DNA from: Chitinophaga sp. LS1
GTDB taxonomy: Bacteria > Bacteroidota > Bacteroidia > Chitinophagales > Chitinophagaceae
Direction: 5' to 3'
Assembly (NCBI RefSeq): GCF_034274695.1
Contig: NZ_CP128362.1
Span: forward strand, 8,062,501-8,126,500
Length of the DNA stretch: 64,000 nucleotides
Of this stretch, positions 52,209 through 61,104 are shown one piece after another (the stretch's first letter is position 1; every line of letters starts with the position of its first letter). A program made the position numbers and the translations under genes. The notes beneath the pieces are model-generated. The model did no database searches. It was given only the letters and a program-made list of their open reading frames with translations, and was not told the origin of the DNA.

Positions 52209-52229
52209 GAACCATTGAACACAAATTCC

Positions 52230-52568
52230 ATGTCTAACAATCATCACGAAAAAGTAATTGCCAGCATTAGCGAATACCTGCTACTCAACCTGAATAAGCC
52301 GGTCAGTATTTCACAACTAGCTCATTCTCACTACATCAGTGAGTCAAAGCTCAAACAGGATTTCAAAAAATACAAGCAGCTTTCCCTGATAAACTGGTTA
52401 TTGGAGCAAAGAATGCAAAAGGCTTTTCAGCTTTTACAACAATCGGATAGTAAAATTTCCGATATTGCGGAGGAAGTCGGGTATAGTAATGTATCCAGTT
52501 TCAACCGGGAGTTTAGGAAACATTATGCCTGTTCTCCCCAGGAAATCAGGAATGGAAATAGTGAATAA
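52230..52568 (+). CDS. AraC-type DNA-binding protein without effector domain
   Basis: The 112-residue protein is almost only an AraC DNA-binding domain. The first helix-turn-helix has VSISQLAHSHYISESKLKQD and the second DIAEEVGYSNVSSFNREF, ending in CSPQEIR. AraC regulators normally have an extra sensing domain, so this is a minimal form. The chosen ATG is preferred over a TTG at 52215. It is divergently transcribed from the oxidoreductase and HEAT genes and probably controls them, by inference. Confidence 0.88.
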   Translation: MSNNHHEKVIASISEYLLLNLNKPVSISQLAHSHYISESKLKQDFKKYKQLSLINWLLEQRMQKAFQLLQQSDSKISDIAEEVGYSNVSSFNREFRKHYACSPQEIRNGNSE

Positions 52569-52777
52569 GTAAAACCATTAGGGGATTTTTAGCGTACATA
52601 TACTCAGTGCCAAAAAATTTCTGCATTTTTCTTTGAAATCAGCAGCCTTGCCGAAAGAATTATCAGACAAGCACTTATATCTGTAGTACGTTATAATTAA
52701 GACTGTTCCCTGTAATTTTTACAAATCATTAACAGCCGTATTCGAAGTTTATTTTCTAAAAACAGCAATGTGTTTAG

Positions 52778-52785
52778 TAGTTTTG
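52778..52785 (+). promoter_or_regulatory. -7 element driving the candidate ncRNA
   Basis: TAGTTTTG fits TAnnTTTG exactly. A near -33 element TTTC (52753-52756) lies 21 bases upstream, one base off TTTG. Transcription would begin near 52792. No gene follows within reach, which points to a non-coding product. Confidence 0.55.
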
Positions 52786-52791
52786 CCCCGC

Positions 52792-53117
52792 TTATGAAGT
52801 AATCGGTTACGATAGCCAGGCAGGCAGAATAGTATAAAGTGAGTGCATAACGTGTCATGCGAATCATAAAGATCTGGGGCTAATAACCTACAGGATACGT
52901 TGGGTTCTTATTGTTCCAATCTAATTATTATACATGTCGCCACTTTATATGCAAAACGAAAGACACCAGACTACAACAATGCACAATGCTTTCCAAATTA
53001 CCATCGCGTAATCAAACATATTTACATAGTGCCTTGAAAAAGGGGCTATAACCTTCGTTTACGAACAATGCAAAATGAAATACCGGTACTTTAGTCCTTT
53101 AGTGCCGGTTTTTTTTT
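52792..53117 (+). ncRNA. Candidate structured non-coding RNA (6S-like layout)
   Basis: The stretch between a promoter-like element and a terminator has no plausible reading frame. It contains a 9-base-pair closing stem, TATAAAGTG (52833-52841) with CACTTTATA (52941-52949). The stem extends inward by GTG-CAT pairing with ATG-CGC, then after a bubble by an imperfect arm including GAT/ATC, TGG/CCA and AATAA/TTATT. A long hairpin with a central bubble is the shape of 6S RNA, but the size (about 320 bases) and sequence are not diagnostic. tmRNA, RNase P and SRP RNA motifs were not found. Confidence 0.35.
53082..53117 (+). terminator. Terminator ending the candidate ncRNA
   Basis: ACCGGTACT (53082-53090) pairs with AGTGCCGGT (53101-53109; one G-T pair) around a 10-base loop and is followed by a run of nine T. 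It lies on the + strand with no + strand protein gene before it for 500 bases, so it most simply ends an RNA gene. Confidence 0.82.
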
Positions 53118-53127
53118 GTCCGTATCT

Positions 53128-53325
53128 CTAGTAGGAAGGTCTATTAGATCTGCTCTTTTCAGGGGTATTCTCAAGACGTTCATCCAGTTGCTCATCGCTC
53201 ATTTCTCTTTCTGATTCGTCCAGCGGACGTTCTGCCTCTTCAAATGCTCCACCCGAACCAGTGTGCAAAATTTCGTTTTCTTTGGGTGAGCCGGTCGACG
53301 CGCCGGTGTCGTTCACGTAAATCAT
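53128..53325 (-). CDS. Small acidic hypothetical protein
   Basis: From the ATG at 53325 the product is 65 residues; a TTG eight codons upstream would give 73. It begins MIYVNDTGASTGSPKENEIL and continues with the very acidic, helical, probably disordered tail PLDESEREMSDEQLDERLEN. It has no signal peptide or known domain. Compact coding composition and an upstream hairpin boundary support it as a real gene; the function is unknown. Confidence 0.55.
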   Translation of the reverse strand: MIYVNDTGASTGSPKENEILHTGSGGAFEEAERPLDESEREMSDEQLDERLENTPEKSRSNRPSY

Positions 53326-53424
53326 TGGTATACACGTTTTTCCATTCAAAGGATCAATAACAATGCTAATCTAATAAAAATCGTGGGTATTCCATAATGG
53401 TAGGGCTTTAACTCTATATTAAGA

Positions 53425-53451
53425 GCGGGGTTTTGCCGTGCAAAACCCCGC
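53425..53451. terminator. Hairpin downstream of the SGNH hydrolase gene
   Basis: A perfect 12-base-pair stem, GCGGGGTTTTGC with GCAAAACCCCGC, has a CGT triloop and lies directly after the minus-strand stop at 53459. The T-run after it on the minus strand is weak, but stem strength and place favour a terminator. Confidence 0.75.
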
Positions 53452-53458
53452 AGATCTG

Positions 53459-54250
53459 TTATTTTAATAATTTAATAATCCCCTTACCCCACAGTTTTCC
53501 AAGGCTCTCTGCCCCTACCTTGTTGGGATGCAGATAAAATACGCCCTGCCAGCCTTCTTCTGCCTGCAATTCTGCTGCCGCATGTTGCTTAAAGTACCCA
53601 AATCCCTGTTTATCACCTACAATCACCTGACCGGGTTTGGTTCTTCCATACTCCTTCACCAGGTTGCCTACCTCCGGGAAATAGGTTTGCAAACGGTCCA
53701 GACCACGCTGTAAATAGATAGCACCATTGTAAGTATTCGGGCTATACCAGATAGGCAAATGAATGACCACCCTGCTGTCGGGAAAATCCGTCAGCAACTG
53801 GTCTATAATCGCCTGTAAGTTCTTTTTATAGTTTTCGGGAGACACTGGCGCTCCATTGGGCCCTTCTACGGCACTATCATTGGTACCCAGATCAATAGAA
53901 AATACTAACAATGCATCTTTGTCTGCCTTATAAGCTTCAGCCGCAGCTTCTACTTTTTTAAATGCTTTGCCGGTAGCTGGCAGAAAATCTACTGTGGTGT
54001 AACCGCTTACGCCCTGGTTGGAAAAATTCACCTTTCCCACTCCTTCCTGTGTTTGTAGCCACTCCACCGTTCGTACCGGCGGTGCCTCCTTGTCAGGTTC
54101 CTTTAGCGTGGCTCCATGCGTAATGCTGTTACCAATAAATACAATGTTCAGATTAGTGGCGGCTTTCTTTTGCGCCATTGTTGGAAGCTGGGCAATCACC
54201 AGCATGAGCAGGTATACACCTGCCCGTTGGCCATAGGTTCTCATATACAT
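53459..54250 (-). CDS. Secreted SGNH/GDSL-type hydrolase
   Basis: The 263-residue protein has a Sec signal (VYLLMLVIAQLPTMAQ). SGNH blocks follow: IVFIGNSITHG (catalytic Ser), NQGVSGYTT (Gly), SIDLGTNDSA (Asn) and FYLHPNKVGAESLG (catalytic His). Relatives are acetylesterases or sialate/rhamnogalacturonan-type esterases acting on substituted sugars. It lies 6 bases after the receiver-kinase gene on the same strand, and so may be the last gene of that unit. The substrate is unknown; deacetylation of a polysaccharide is likely. Confidence 0.87.
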   Translation of the reverse strand: MYMRTYGQRAGVYLLMLVIAQLPTMAQKKAATNLNIVFIGNSITHGATLKEPDKEAPPVRTVEWLQTQEGVGKVNFSNQGVSGYTTVDFLPATGKAFKKVEAAAEAYKADKDALLVFSIDLGTNDSAVEGPNGAPVSPENYKKNLQAIIDQLLTDFPDSRVVIHLPIWYSPNTYNGAIYLQRGLDRLQTYFPEVGNLVKEYGRTKPGQVIVGDKQGFGYFKQHAAAELQAEEGWQGVFYLHPNKVGAESLGKLWGKGIIKLLK

Positions 54251-54256
54251 GACAGT

Positions 54257-55342
54257 TTATCTCCGCCACTGGAAGTAGAAACAGCTACCCTCGCCTAAAC
54301 GGGATTCCACCCACACCTTGCCTCCCTGTGTTTCCACCAGTAATTTGAGGATATTTAATCCTATCCCTGTGCCTTTGTCATCATCTTTGTCTACCTTTTC
54401 AAACAACCTAAAGATTCTTTCATTGTCCTTATCCTCTATGCCAGGACCATTGTCCTTCACATAAAAATTATAAAACTCACCATCCGGTGTACCCCCCACA
54501 CTGATCTCTGCTAAAGCTTTATCATTATATTTAATCGCATTACTCAGTAAGTTCTGGAATACCTGTTGCAGTTTTTGTCTGCTGGTATGTAATACAGGCA
54601 GGTTCGTTCCCACCTGGATGTGTACATGTGCCGGGGGGAACAACAGTTTGATCAACTGCTGCAACAACTCGTTTACATCCACATCTTCTGTCTTGTTGGA
54701 GAACTGGTGTTCCTTGCTGTAGTCTAGAATGGCTGTGATCATATCTGCCATCTGGGTAGCGGCATTCACAGACATATCCATATACTCCGTCAGCATAGGG
54801 GATACCTTGATCCCATCTTCCTCCTGCATCAGCATCAGCAAACCGGTAATACCGGAAAGCGGTGTTTTCAGATCATGTGCTACCACATGCATAAAGCGCT
54901 CCAGCTGTCCATTGATCTGCTCTTTCTCTTTCAGTGTCTGCTTCAGTTCATCCTGATAGAAATATAATTGTTCGAATACATTTACCTTGGCTCTGGTCAC
55001 ATTGATGTCCAGGGGCTTTGACAGATAGTCTACCGCTCCTATTTTAAATCCTTCCAGCACATAGTATTCGTCTTTATTGATGGCTGTCACAAAAATGATG
55101 GAGATGTTCCGTGTTTTAGGGTTGGCTTTTAGTAACCGGGCTACTTCAAAACCGTCCATATCCGGCATCTGCACATCCAGCATAATCAACCCAATATCGT
55201 CATGCTTTAATACCAACTTCAATGCTTCATTGCCCGATGAAGCCTGTATAAAAGTCCTGTTATCCGCCAGCAGCATCTGTTCCAGCGATAATAAATTCTC
55301 CAATCTATCGTCTACAAGCAGGATGGTAAATTTTTTAGTCAT
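54257..55342 (-). CDS. Receiver-histidine kinase fusion
   Basis: The product (361 residues from the ATG at 55342; 55351 adds three) starts with a receiver domain (FTILLVDDRLENL, phospho-acceptor Asp in IMLDVQMPDMDG, Lys in YLSKPLD). It continues through a short coiled coil into a histidine kinase with FMHVVAHDLKTPLSG (H156), then N-box LLSNAIKYND and G-boxes DNGPGIED and GTGIGLNILKLL. There are no membrane helices, so it acts in the cytoplasm, probably taking phosphate from the large hybrid kinase encoded upstream. It is the last kinase of the cassette after cheB. Confidence 0.92.
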   Translation of the reverse strand: MTKKFTILLVDDRLENLLSLEQMLLADNRTFIQASSGNEALKLVLKHDDIGLIMLDVQMPDMDGFEVARLLKANPKTRNISIIFVTAINKDEYYVLEGFKIGAVDYLSKPLDINVTRAKVNVFEQLYFYQDELKQTLKEKEQINGQLERFMHVVAHDLKTPLSGITGLLMLMQEEDGIKVSPMLTEYMDMSVNAATQMADMITAILDYSKEHQFSNKTEDVDVNELLQQLIKLLFPPAHVHIQVGTNLPVLHTSRQKLQQVFQNLLSNAIKYNDKALAEISVGGTPDGEFYNFYVKDNGPGIEDKDNERIFRLFEKVDKDDDKGTGIGLNILKLLVETQGGKVWVESRLGEGSCFYFQWRR

Positions 55343-55402
55343 AATACTCATGGGCTCTCTTTTAACGGCTAGTCTTATTTATATATACGAAGAAAACATT
55401 AC

Positions 55403-55966
55403 TCACGGTTCATTAATTATAAATTTTATTATATCTTCAACTGACAGTACGTGAATCCCTTTGCACATTTCTATAGCGGCCAGTGGCATCGCCTCGAACG
55501 CGGCAGTAGCCGGATCCTGTACAATGCCGGTACCGCCTGCAGCGATAATATCGTACATACCTGCGGCGCCGTCTTTGTTGGCTCCACTCAATAAAATGGC
55601 CAGTGCGCTGCTGCCATATACCTCTGCCACACAGCTAAATGTCATGTCAATTGAAGGCCGGCTATAATTGACCAGTTCTGAATAATCCAGCATAAAGGTC
55701 TTATCAGCTTCCAGCATCAGGTGATAATTTTGTGGTGCCAGATAAATGTTGCGGGGTTTTACAGCTTCTTTATCTTCAGGTTCAATAATTCTTCTTTTGT
55801 TGGAAAGTAACCGGCCCATTTCACTCTGCACATTGCGGAGCCGGTGCAATACGATAACAACAGGCGTCTGCACATAATCGGGCAATGCATCGAGAATGCT
55901 GGTTAATACAGCGATGCTACCGGCTGACCCTCCGATTGTGATAATATCGTACTTTTTGTTCTTCAT
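55403..55966 (-). CDS. CheB-type methylesterase domain protein without receiver domain
   Basis: The 187-residue protein is the CheB catalytic domain alone. The triad is visible: Ser14 in TIGGSAGSIAVL, His41 in VIVLHRLRN and Asp132 in LLSGANKDGAAG. Classical CheB has an N-terminal receiver domain, which is absent here, so activity would be controlled by other means. It sits between cheR and the receiver-kinase gene. With no chemoreceptor gene in sight it may act on methyl-ester groups of an unknown partner, or belong to the CheB-CheR-kinase sensory modules seen in many Bacteroidota. Confidence 0.9.
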   Translation of the reverse strand: MKNKKYDIITIGGSAGSIAVLTSILDALPDYVQTPVVIVLHRLRNVQSEMGRLLSNKRRIIEPEDKEAVKPRNIYLAPQNYHLMLEADKTFMLDYSELVNYSRPSIDMTFSCVAEVYGSSALAILLSGANKDGAAGMYDIIAAGGTGIVQDPATAAFEAMPLAAIEMCKGIHVLSVEDIIKFIINEP

Positions 55967-55984
55967 AAATTTACAACATCCGGT

Positions 55985-56806
55985 TTATCCTTTTCTACGG
56001 TAAATTTTATGAGCCGCATGTATTGTTTCAAATTTTTCATGGATGCTGGCAAACCTCATCGTTTCTTTGATCCCCATGGCCAGGTAGCCGCGTGGAGAGA
56101 GGCTATCATAGAATAATTGCAATACGTGGTTCTGCAGTTCCCTGTTGAAATATATAAATACATTCCGGCAACAAATGAGCTGGAACTCATTAAATACTGT
56201 ATCTGTGACCAGGTTGTGCTGAAAAAAGGTAATGTGTTTACGAAGTTCCTTTTTGATCAGAACATTGTCATACCTGGCTGTATAATAATTTGAAAAATCG
56301 CCTAACCCTCCTGATTGAATGTAATTATACACATAGTCTTTCATATTATCCAGTGGCAGGATGCCCATGTTCGCCTTTTCAAGGTTCATCGGGTTGAGGT
56401 CAGTTGCATATATTTTAGTTCTACCAAGGAGCCCGGCCTCATGTAGCAGGATTGCCATAGAAAATACCTCCTCTCCGGTAGAACAACCGGCATGCCATAT
56501 TTTAATATTCGGATACGCCGCCAGCTTGGGAAGTACCTGTGTCCGCAATGTTTGGTAAAACAGGGGATCGCGGAACATTTCCGTCACATTTACAGTGATA
56601 AACTGAACCAGCCGGTTAAAAAAGTTTGCATCATTGACCAGCTGATACTTCAGTTCAAATACGGTAGCTATCCCGGTATAGCTCATAAAACGAACAATAC
56701 GGCGCTTGAGTGATGCCAGCGCATAACCGGTGAAATCATATCCGTATTGCAGCTTTATAATATTAACAATATCGACGAAATCTGCATTAGATATGTCTTC
56801 CTTCAT
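55985..56806 (-). CDS. CheR-type protein methyltransferase
   Basis: The 273-residue protein has the CheR N-terminal helical domain (about 5-60, with YDFTGYALASLKRRIVRFM) and a SAM-binding domain with IWHAGCSTGEEVFS (103-116), YATDLNP and FQLICCRNVFIYF. The C-terminal LSPRGYLAMGIKE is typical. CheR normally methylates receptor glutamates. It lies 15 bases after the large hybrid kinase gene and 18 bases before cheB, forming a compact signalling operon. No beta-subdomain alteration is evident. Confidence 0.92.
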   Translation of the reverse strand: MKEDISNADFVDIVNIIKLQYGYDFTGYALASLKRRIVRFMSYTGIATVFELKYQLVNDANFFNRLVQFITVNVTEMFRDPLFYQTLRTQVLPKLAAYPNIKIWHAGCSTGEEVFSMAILLHEAGLLGRTKIYATDLNPMNLEKANMGILPLDNMKDYVYNYIQSGGLGDFSNYYTARYDNVLIKKELRKHITFFQHNLVTDTVFNEFQLICCRNVFIYFNRELQNHVLQLFYDSLSPRGYLAMGIKETMRFASIHEKFETIHAAHKIYRRKG

Positions 56807-56821
56807 AGAAACGTTACAAGG

Positions 56822-59800
56822 TTATACCATCCAAACATGCATTAATGATAAAAGTTTACTGCTGTCGATGGGCTTTGCTATATAATCTGATGCTCCAGCG
56901 GCAATACATTTTTCTCTGTCCCCCGCCATAGCTTTTGCAGTTAGTGCAATTACCGGCAGATTTTGATAACGAGGATTAGCTCTGATGTGGCGCATGGCTT
57001 CGTAGCCATCCATTTCCGGCATCATGATATCCATTAGTACTAACCGAATATCAGGATTTTCTTCCAATCTTTCAAGTGCTTCTTTTCCATCGGCAGCTGT
57101 CACGACATCCATACCATGTCCAGCCAACAATGCACTCAGGGAAAATACATTTCGCATGTCATCATCAGCCAGTAGCACTTTCAGTCCATCCAGGTTCCTT
57201 TCTGTTTTAGGTGCTCTGTCTGAAGGCTTTTGAGAATCAGACGCAGTCAGTTTGTACAGGAAGAGTTCAAGTTCGTCCATCAACCGGTCTCCGGAGAAGG
57301 TGGAGTTTCGGACGATGGCAGCAGCGTTCTTCTTCAGCGCCAGCTCATCGGCTTCTGAAATGTCGTGATCGAGATAGACGATCACCGGCACGTCTCTGGC
57401 AGTGCTGATCTGCTTGAGTTGGTTCAGCCTTGCTATGCTTTCTGAAATATCTGTACCGGCATCGAGTACGATCCCGTCATATTGATGGGATTGTAGTTCC
57501 AGGGCAGCTTCCCCCAGTGTTTTCACCAGGTGGTACTGGGTTTGTAACTGCCTTTCGTCACTCAGTGATTGCAGGAAAGGGTGATGGAGTAATACCCCGT
57601 CTGAGATTACGAGCACCTTTTTCAGTCTGGCTTCCAGCTGGGAGCTGATACCATTGAAGACACTCTCCAGGTCGGTCACCTGCAGTGGCTTCTGCGTATA
57701 TCCCTCTACTTTATCACGTACCTGCAGAGAGATCTCTCCGGCAGATACTACGTGTACGAGTATATGTTTCAGCTCTTCATTGTTCTTCAGGATCTTGAGG
57801 ATACTGCTGCCATCTATCAATGGCAGGTTCATATCTAATATAATAGCCGCTGGCAGGAACTTGCGGGCGAAGAACAGGCCATCATTACCATTCAGGGCAA
57901 CGATGGTTTTGAATCCTTTCTGCCGCGCGAAGTCACGGAGGATAGAGGCAAAGTTGGCATCGTCTTCGACGATGAGAATGAGTTTATCCTGTTTGCCCAA
58001 TGCATTACGATCGTCATCTACCAATTGTTCTTCAGGTGGGGCTACTTCTCTTACCACTACAGGTGCTTCCTTTACGATAGCAGGTGCAGGTGATGCATTC
58101 GAAACCGCATTGGTGCCGGTCTGCATCACAATCGTAAAGGTGCTGCCATGACCTTCAGTGCTGAATAACCTGATTTCTCCACCCAGGCGTTTCATCAGTT
58201 CCTTGCTTATGCTCAGTCCCAGGCCGGTACCACCGTATTTACGGCTGGTAGAGCCATCAGCCTGACGGAAGGCTTCGAATATCAATTGTTGTTTATCAGC
58301 AGGAATACCGGTTCCGGTATCTGATACAGCGATGTGCAGGCCATCGGGGTGCAGGGTCCAGGCCAGTTCGATGGTGCCGTCTTTCGGCGTAAATTTAAAG
58401 GCATTGGAAAGCAGGTTTTTAATGACCTGTTCCAGGCGCTGGCCATCCGTTTGTATCATGGCTGGTACAGCAGGATCTATGTTGGTAATGAAGTTGATAT
58501 GCTTTTCATCTGCAACGACATGAAAGAGTTGTTCCAGGTCGCTGGTAATACTCCTGACAGCTACGGGTTCGATATTCATCTCTACCTTTCCTGCTTCAAT
58601 TTTGGAGAGATCCAGGATATCGTTGATGAGTTTGAGCAGGTCGGAGCCGGATTTGTGAATGATACTGGCGTATTCCATCTGCTTTGGACTCAGGTTTTGT
58701 TCCTTATTTTCTTCCAGCAGGCGGGCCAGGATCAGCACACTATTCAGAGGAGTACGCAGTTCGTGCGACATATTTGCCAGGAATTCAGATTTATAGGTAC
58801 TGCTTTGCTCCAGTTCTTCTGCTTTTTTAGACAATTCCTGTCTTGCCATTTCAAGGGCTTTGTTCTGCACGCTAATTTCATCGTTTACCTGGCGCAGTTC
58901 TTCTTCCTGAACTCTTAGTTCCTCTTCAGAAGCCTGCAGGATTTCGGACTGGCGGGTCAGTTCTTCGTTGGATTGACGTAATTCTTCCTGCTGGGTTTCG
59001 AGTATTTCTTTCTGGTCCTGTACCCTGGTGAGTAGTTCCAGTACTTTCTTGCGGGAGGCAGCCGCGTTGACAGCTACGGCTGTGGCGTGAGCGGTATTGC
59101 GCAGCAATTCCATGGCCCTTTCAGAAAGCGGGGTAAATGAAACGAGTTCTATCAACCCTACCAGGTCGTTATCATGCCACAGGGGCAGGCATATAACAAT
59201 ACCGGGGGTATTGTTGCCTGTGGCAGATTCAAGTCGCCAATAGCTGGCCAGAATATCTTTGACAACTGTCAGTTCTTTGTGGGTGGCAGCTTCACCGGTG
59301 ATGCCTTCATTCAATGCATAGAATTTTTTAACAGTGGCAGGCAGTCCTTTGCCGGCACAAAGTTTCAGCAGTTTATTATCCACATCATAACAATAGAAAG
59401 CGCCACCGGGAAGGTCAAGATAATTGACCAGGGCTTGTAGATTTTTATAGGCGAGGGTGTCAATAACGGCATCCCCCTGCAAGCTTTCATTGATCAGGCT
59501 CATACCGGTGAGCAGCCAGTTGTTGGCATTTGCATTTTGATTGAGTGTTTCCGTTTCCTCTAATTTTACCTGCAATTCTTTTTGGGCTTTGAAGCGGATG
59601 TTAAACTCCCGGAAGGAGATGGTCATGAGTATGATAGCTACAAGCAGGATAAAGGCTGTATTAAGAATGAGGGCTGTAAAGGCAACCTCAACGTTTTCTA
59701 TATTTGCCCCGTTTCTGTTGGCAAGCAGCAGTCGTTCTTCGACAATCATATCCTGGAAATCATTATGAATTTTTTCCAGCATTGCCCGCTCTTCTTTTGT

Positions 59801-60223
59801 GATTTCCATGGCATGGGAAAACACAAAACTGGTATCGTGCCTCACTCCCAGCCCTTCCCAATAATTTAGGATTCCTATCAATTCTTTTTCTATGGCAATC
59901 GTTCTTTTGAGCTGGCTGGCATTGTCCATCACCCTTTTACGGAGGTCGTAAAAGGCTGGCAATATTTTTGGACGTATATCGAAGTAAGGGTCAAGGTATT
60001 TGAACTCATGAGTGTTCCTGTAGGCGGTTCCTGCAGATTCGATTTCGTAAATATATTTGTTGATACGTTGTGCAGTCGTAATGACTTCATAGGATTGTTC
60101 GACCCATTCGGCCTGTGAGCGTTGTTTCTTGAAAGTAATGTAGGTAAAGACACCCCCTCCTATTACCAATAATATGGCGAAAGAGAAGCCTAGATACAGA
60201 CGTGTTCTTAAGGAGTTCTTCAT
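56822..60223 (-). CDS. CHASE3-GAF hybrid histidine kinase with three receiver modules
   Basis: The product (1133 residues from the ATG at 60223) has two membrane helices (about 11-30 and 182-202) around a CHASE3-like sensor, a GAF domain (about 240-390) and a long coiled coil. HisKA and HATPase follow, with LANMSHELRTPLNSV (H487), NLLSNAFKFTP and GTGLGLSISKELM. A first receiver has VEDDANFASIL and Asp797 in IILDMNLPLIDG. A second receiver-like domain (about 880-1000) lacks a proper acidic pocket and looks degenerate. A third has LLADDDMRNVF and Asp1065 in LMDIMMPEMDG. It heads the CheR-CheB cassette. A TATATTTG element ends 7 bases before the ATG. Confidence 0.92.
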   Translation of the reverse strand: MKNSLRTRLYLGFSFAILLVIGGGVFTYITFKKQRSQAEWVEQSYEVITTAQRINKYIYEIESAGTAYRNTHEFKYLDPYFDIRPKILPAFYDLRKRVMDNASQLKRTIAIEKELIGILNYWEGLGVRHDTSFVFSHAMEITKEERAMLEKIHNDFQDMIVEERLLLANRNGANIENVEVAFTALILNTAFILLVAIILMTISFREFNIRFKAQKELQVKLEETETLNQNANANNWLLTGMSLINESLQGDAVIDTLAYKNLQALVNYLDLPGGAFYCYDVDNKLLKLCAGKGLPATVKKFYALNEGITGEAATHKELTVVKDILASYWRLESATGNNTPGIVICLPLWHDNDLVGLIELVSFTPLSERAMELLRNTAHATAVAVNAAASRKKVLELLTRVQDQKEILETQQEELRQSNEELTRQSEILQASEEELRVQEEELRQVNDEISVQNKALEMARQELSKKAEELEQSSTYKSEFLANMSHELRTPLNSVLILARLLEENKEQNLSPKQMEYASIIHKSGSDLLKLINDILDLSKIEAGKVEMNIEPVAVRSITSDLEQLFHVVADEKHINFITNIDPAVPAMIQTDGQRLEQVIKNLLSNAFKFTPKDGTIELAWTLHPDGLHIAVSDTGTGIPADKQQLIFEAFRQADGSTSRKYGGTGLGLSISKELMKRLGGEIRLFSTEGHGSTFTIVMQTGTNAVSNASPAPAIVKEAPVVVREVAPPEEQLVDDDRNALGKQDKLILIVEDDANFASILRDFARQKGFKTIVALNGNDGLFFARKFLPAAIILDMNLPLIDGSSILKILKNNEELKHILVHVVSAGEISLQVRDKVEGYTQKPLQVTDLESVFNGISSQLEARLKKVLVISDGVLLHHPFLQSLSDERQLQTQYHLVKTLGEAALELQSHQYDGIVLDAGTDISESIARLNQLKQISTARDVPVIVYLDHDISEADELALKKNAAAIVRNSTFSGDRLMDELELFLYKLTASDSQKPSDRAPKTERNLDGLKVLLADDDMRNVFSLSALLAGHGMDVVTAADGKEALERLEENPDIRLVLMDIMMPEMDGYEAMRHIRANPRYQNLPVIALTAKAMAGDREKCIAAGASDYIAKPIDSSKLLSLMHVWMV

Positions 60224-60229
60224 AGTTAA

Positions 60230-60237
60230 CAAATATA
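60230..60237 (-). promoter_or_regulatory. -7 element next to the hybrid kinase start
   Basis: On the minus strand TATATTTG lies just before the ATG at 60223, so transcription would begin at or near the start codon, implying a leaderless or nearly leaderless message. No clear -33 TTTG is present, so confidence is low. The 450-base gap 60224-60673 is AT-rich, has a small AAAGGT-GAAA-ACCTTT hairpin at 60506-60521 without a T-run, and holds no gene. Confidence 0.35.
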
Positions 60238-60673
60238 ATACAGATTCGATATAGTAAGGGCACTATAAGGGCATCAAAAGGTCACTTCAATATCCTTTGG
60301 ATAATGAGATGCCCTATTGGAGACCTTATAATAATGAGTTTGTGATACGGCTTACGTATATAAATCTCAATTATATGGCTATAATTCCTTTGTTGGTAGT
60401 AATTTGCAGCTATATTCGAGTGCATAAAATCGTAAACAGAACATTTACCGCCCCGAATAATTTTAAATAATTTATAATGTTAAAAAATTAACGAATCGTT
60501 TGCAAAAAGGTGAAAACCTTTAGGGGTGATTTCGAGTATATATGGGTAAGCCATTAGTAGACCATGCAAAATCGCCTTCACTTCAACAAAAACGTGAACA
60601 ATTTTTTATCATACACTAAAAACATACGGTTGTACATCCCGTACCGCCATTCATCAAAAATAAAAGCCAATAT

Positions 60674-61057
60674 ATGAGTAGTAAAATTCTGCTTATTGAA
60701 GATGATGAAGTGATGCCGAAGATTGTAGAAAGGATCCTGCACAAAGAAGAATACAAGATTGAACATGTGACGAATGGCAAGGAAGCCTTCCAGAAGCTGG
60801 AGGATACCAACTACGACTTTGATCTTATCATTACTGATATTATGATGCCATATGCCAATGGTTTCGAAATACTCAGTAAAGTAAAAAACCGTAAAGAGGG
60901 TAAACCAATTCCCGTGATTATTGTTTCTAATGCAGGGAACGAAGATATCATCCTCGAAGGCTTCAAACTGGGAGCTGACGATTTTCTGAAAAAGCCGGTG
61001 ATACCCGGAGAGTTATTGATCAGGGTAAAAAGGCTGCTGATGCAATATAGCCGGTAA
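60674..61057 (+). CDS. Single-domain response regulator
   Basis: The 127-residue protein is one receiver domain: ILLIEDDEVMPKIVERIL at the N-terminus, phospho-acceptor Asp55 in ITDIMMPYANG, the switch Ser/Thr in IIVSNAG and Lys in FLKKPV. There is no output domain. It stands upstream of a HEAT-repeat protein and two GT2 synthases on the same strand, and opposite the hybrid kinase cassette, so it may relay phosphate from that kinase to regulate polysaccharide synthesis. That link is inferred only from position. Confidence 0.93.
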   Translation: MSSKILLIEDDEVMPKIVERILHKEEYKIEHVTNGKEAFQKLEDTNYDFDLIITDIMMPYANGFEILSKVKNRKEGKPIPVIIVSNAGNEDIILEGFKLGADDFLKKPVIPGELLIRVKRLLMQYSR

Positions 61058-61104
61058 TTACCGTTGGATATTCTATGTGACTGATGACCAATTGACCAAT
61101 CCTT

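Noticed and set aside
60506..60521. AAAGGT-GAAA-ACCTTT hairpin upstream of the response regulator
   Set aside because: Six base pairs with a stable GAAA loop but no T-run and no gene ending there; not a terminator, and too short to name an operator.
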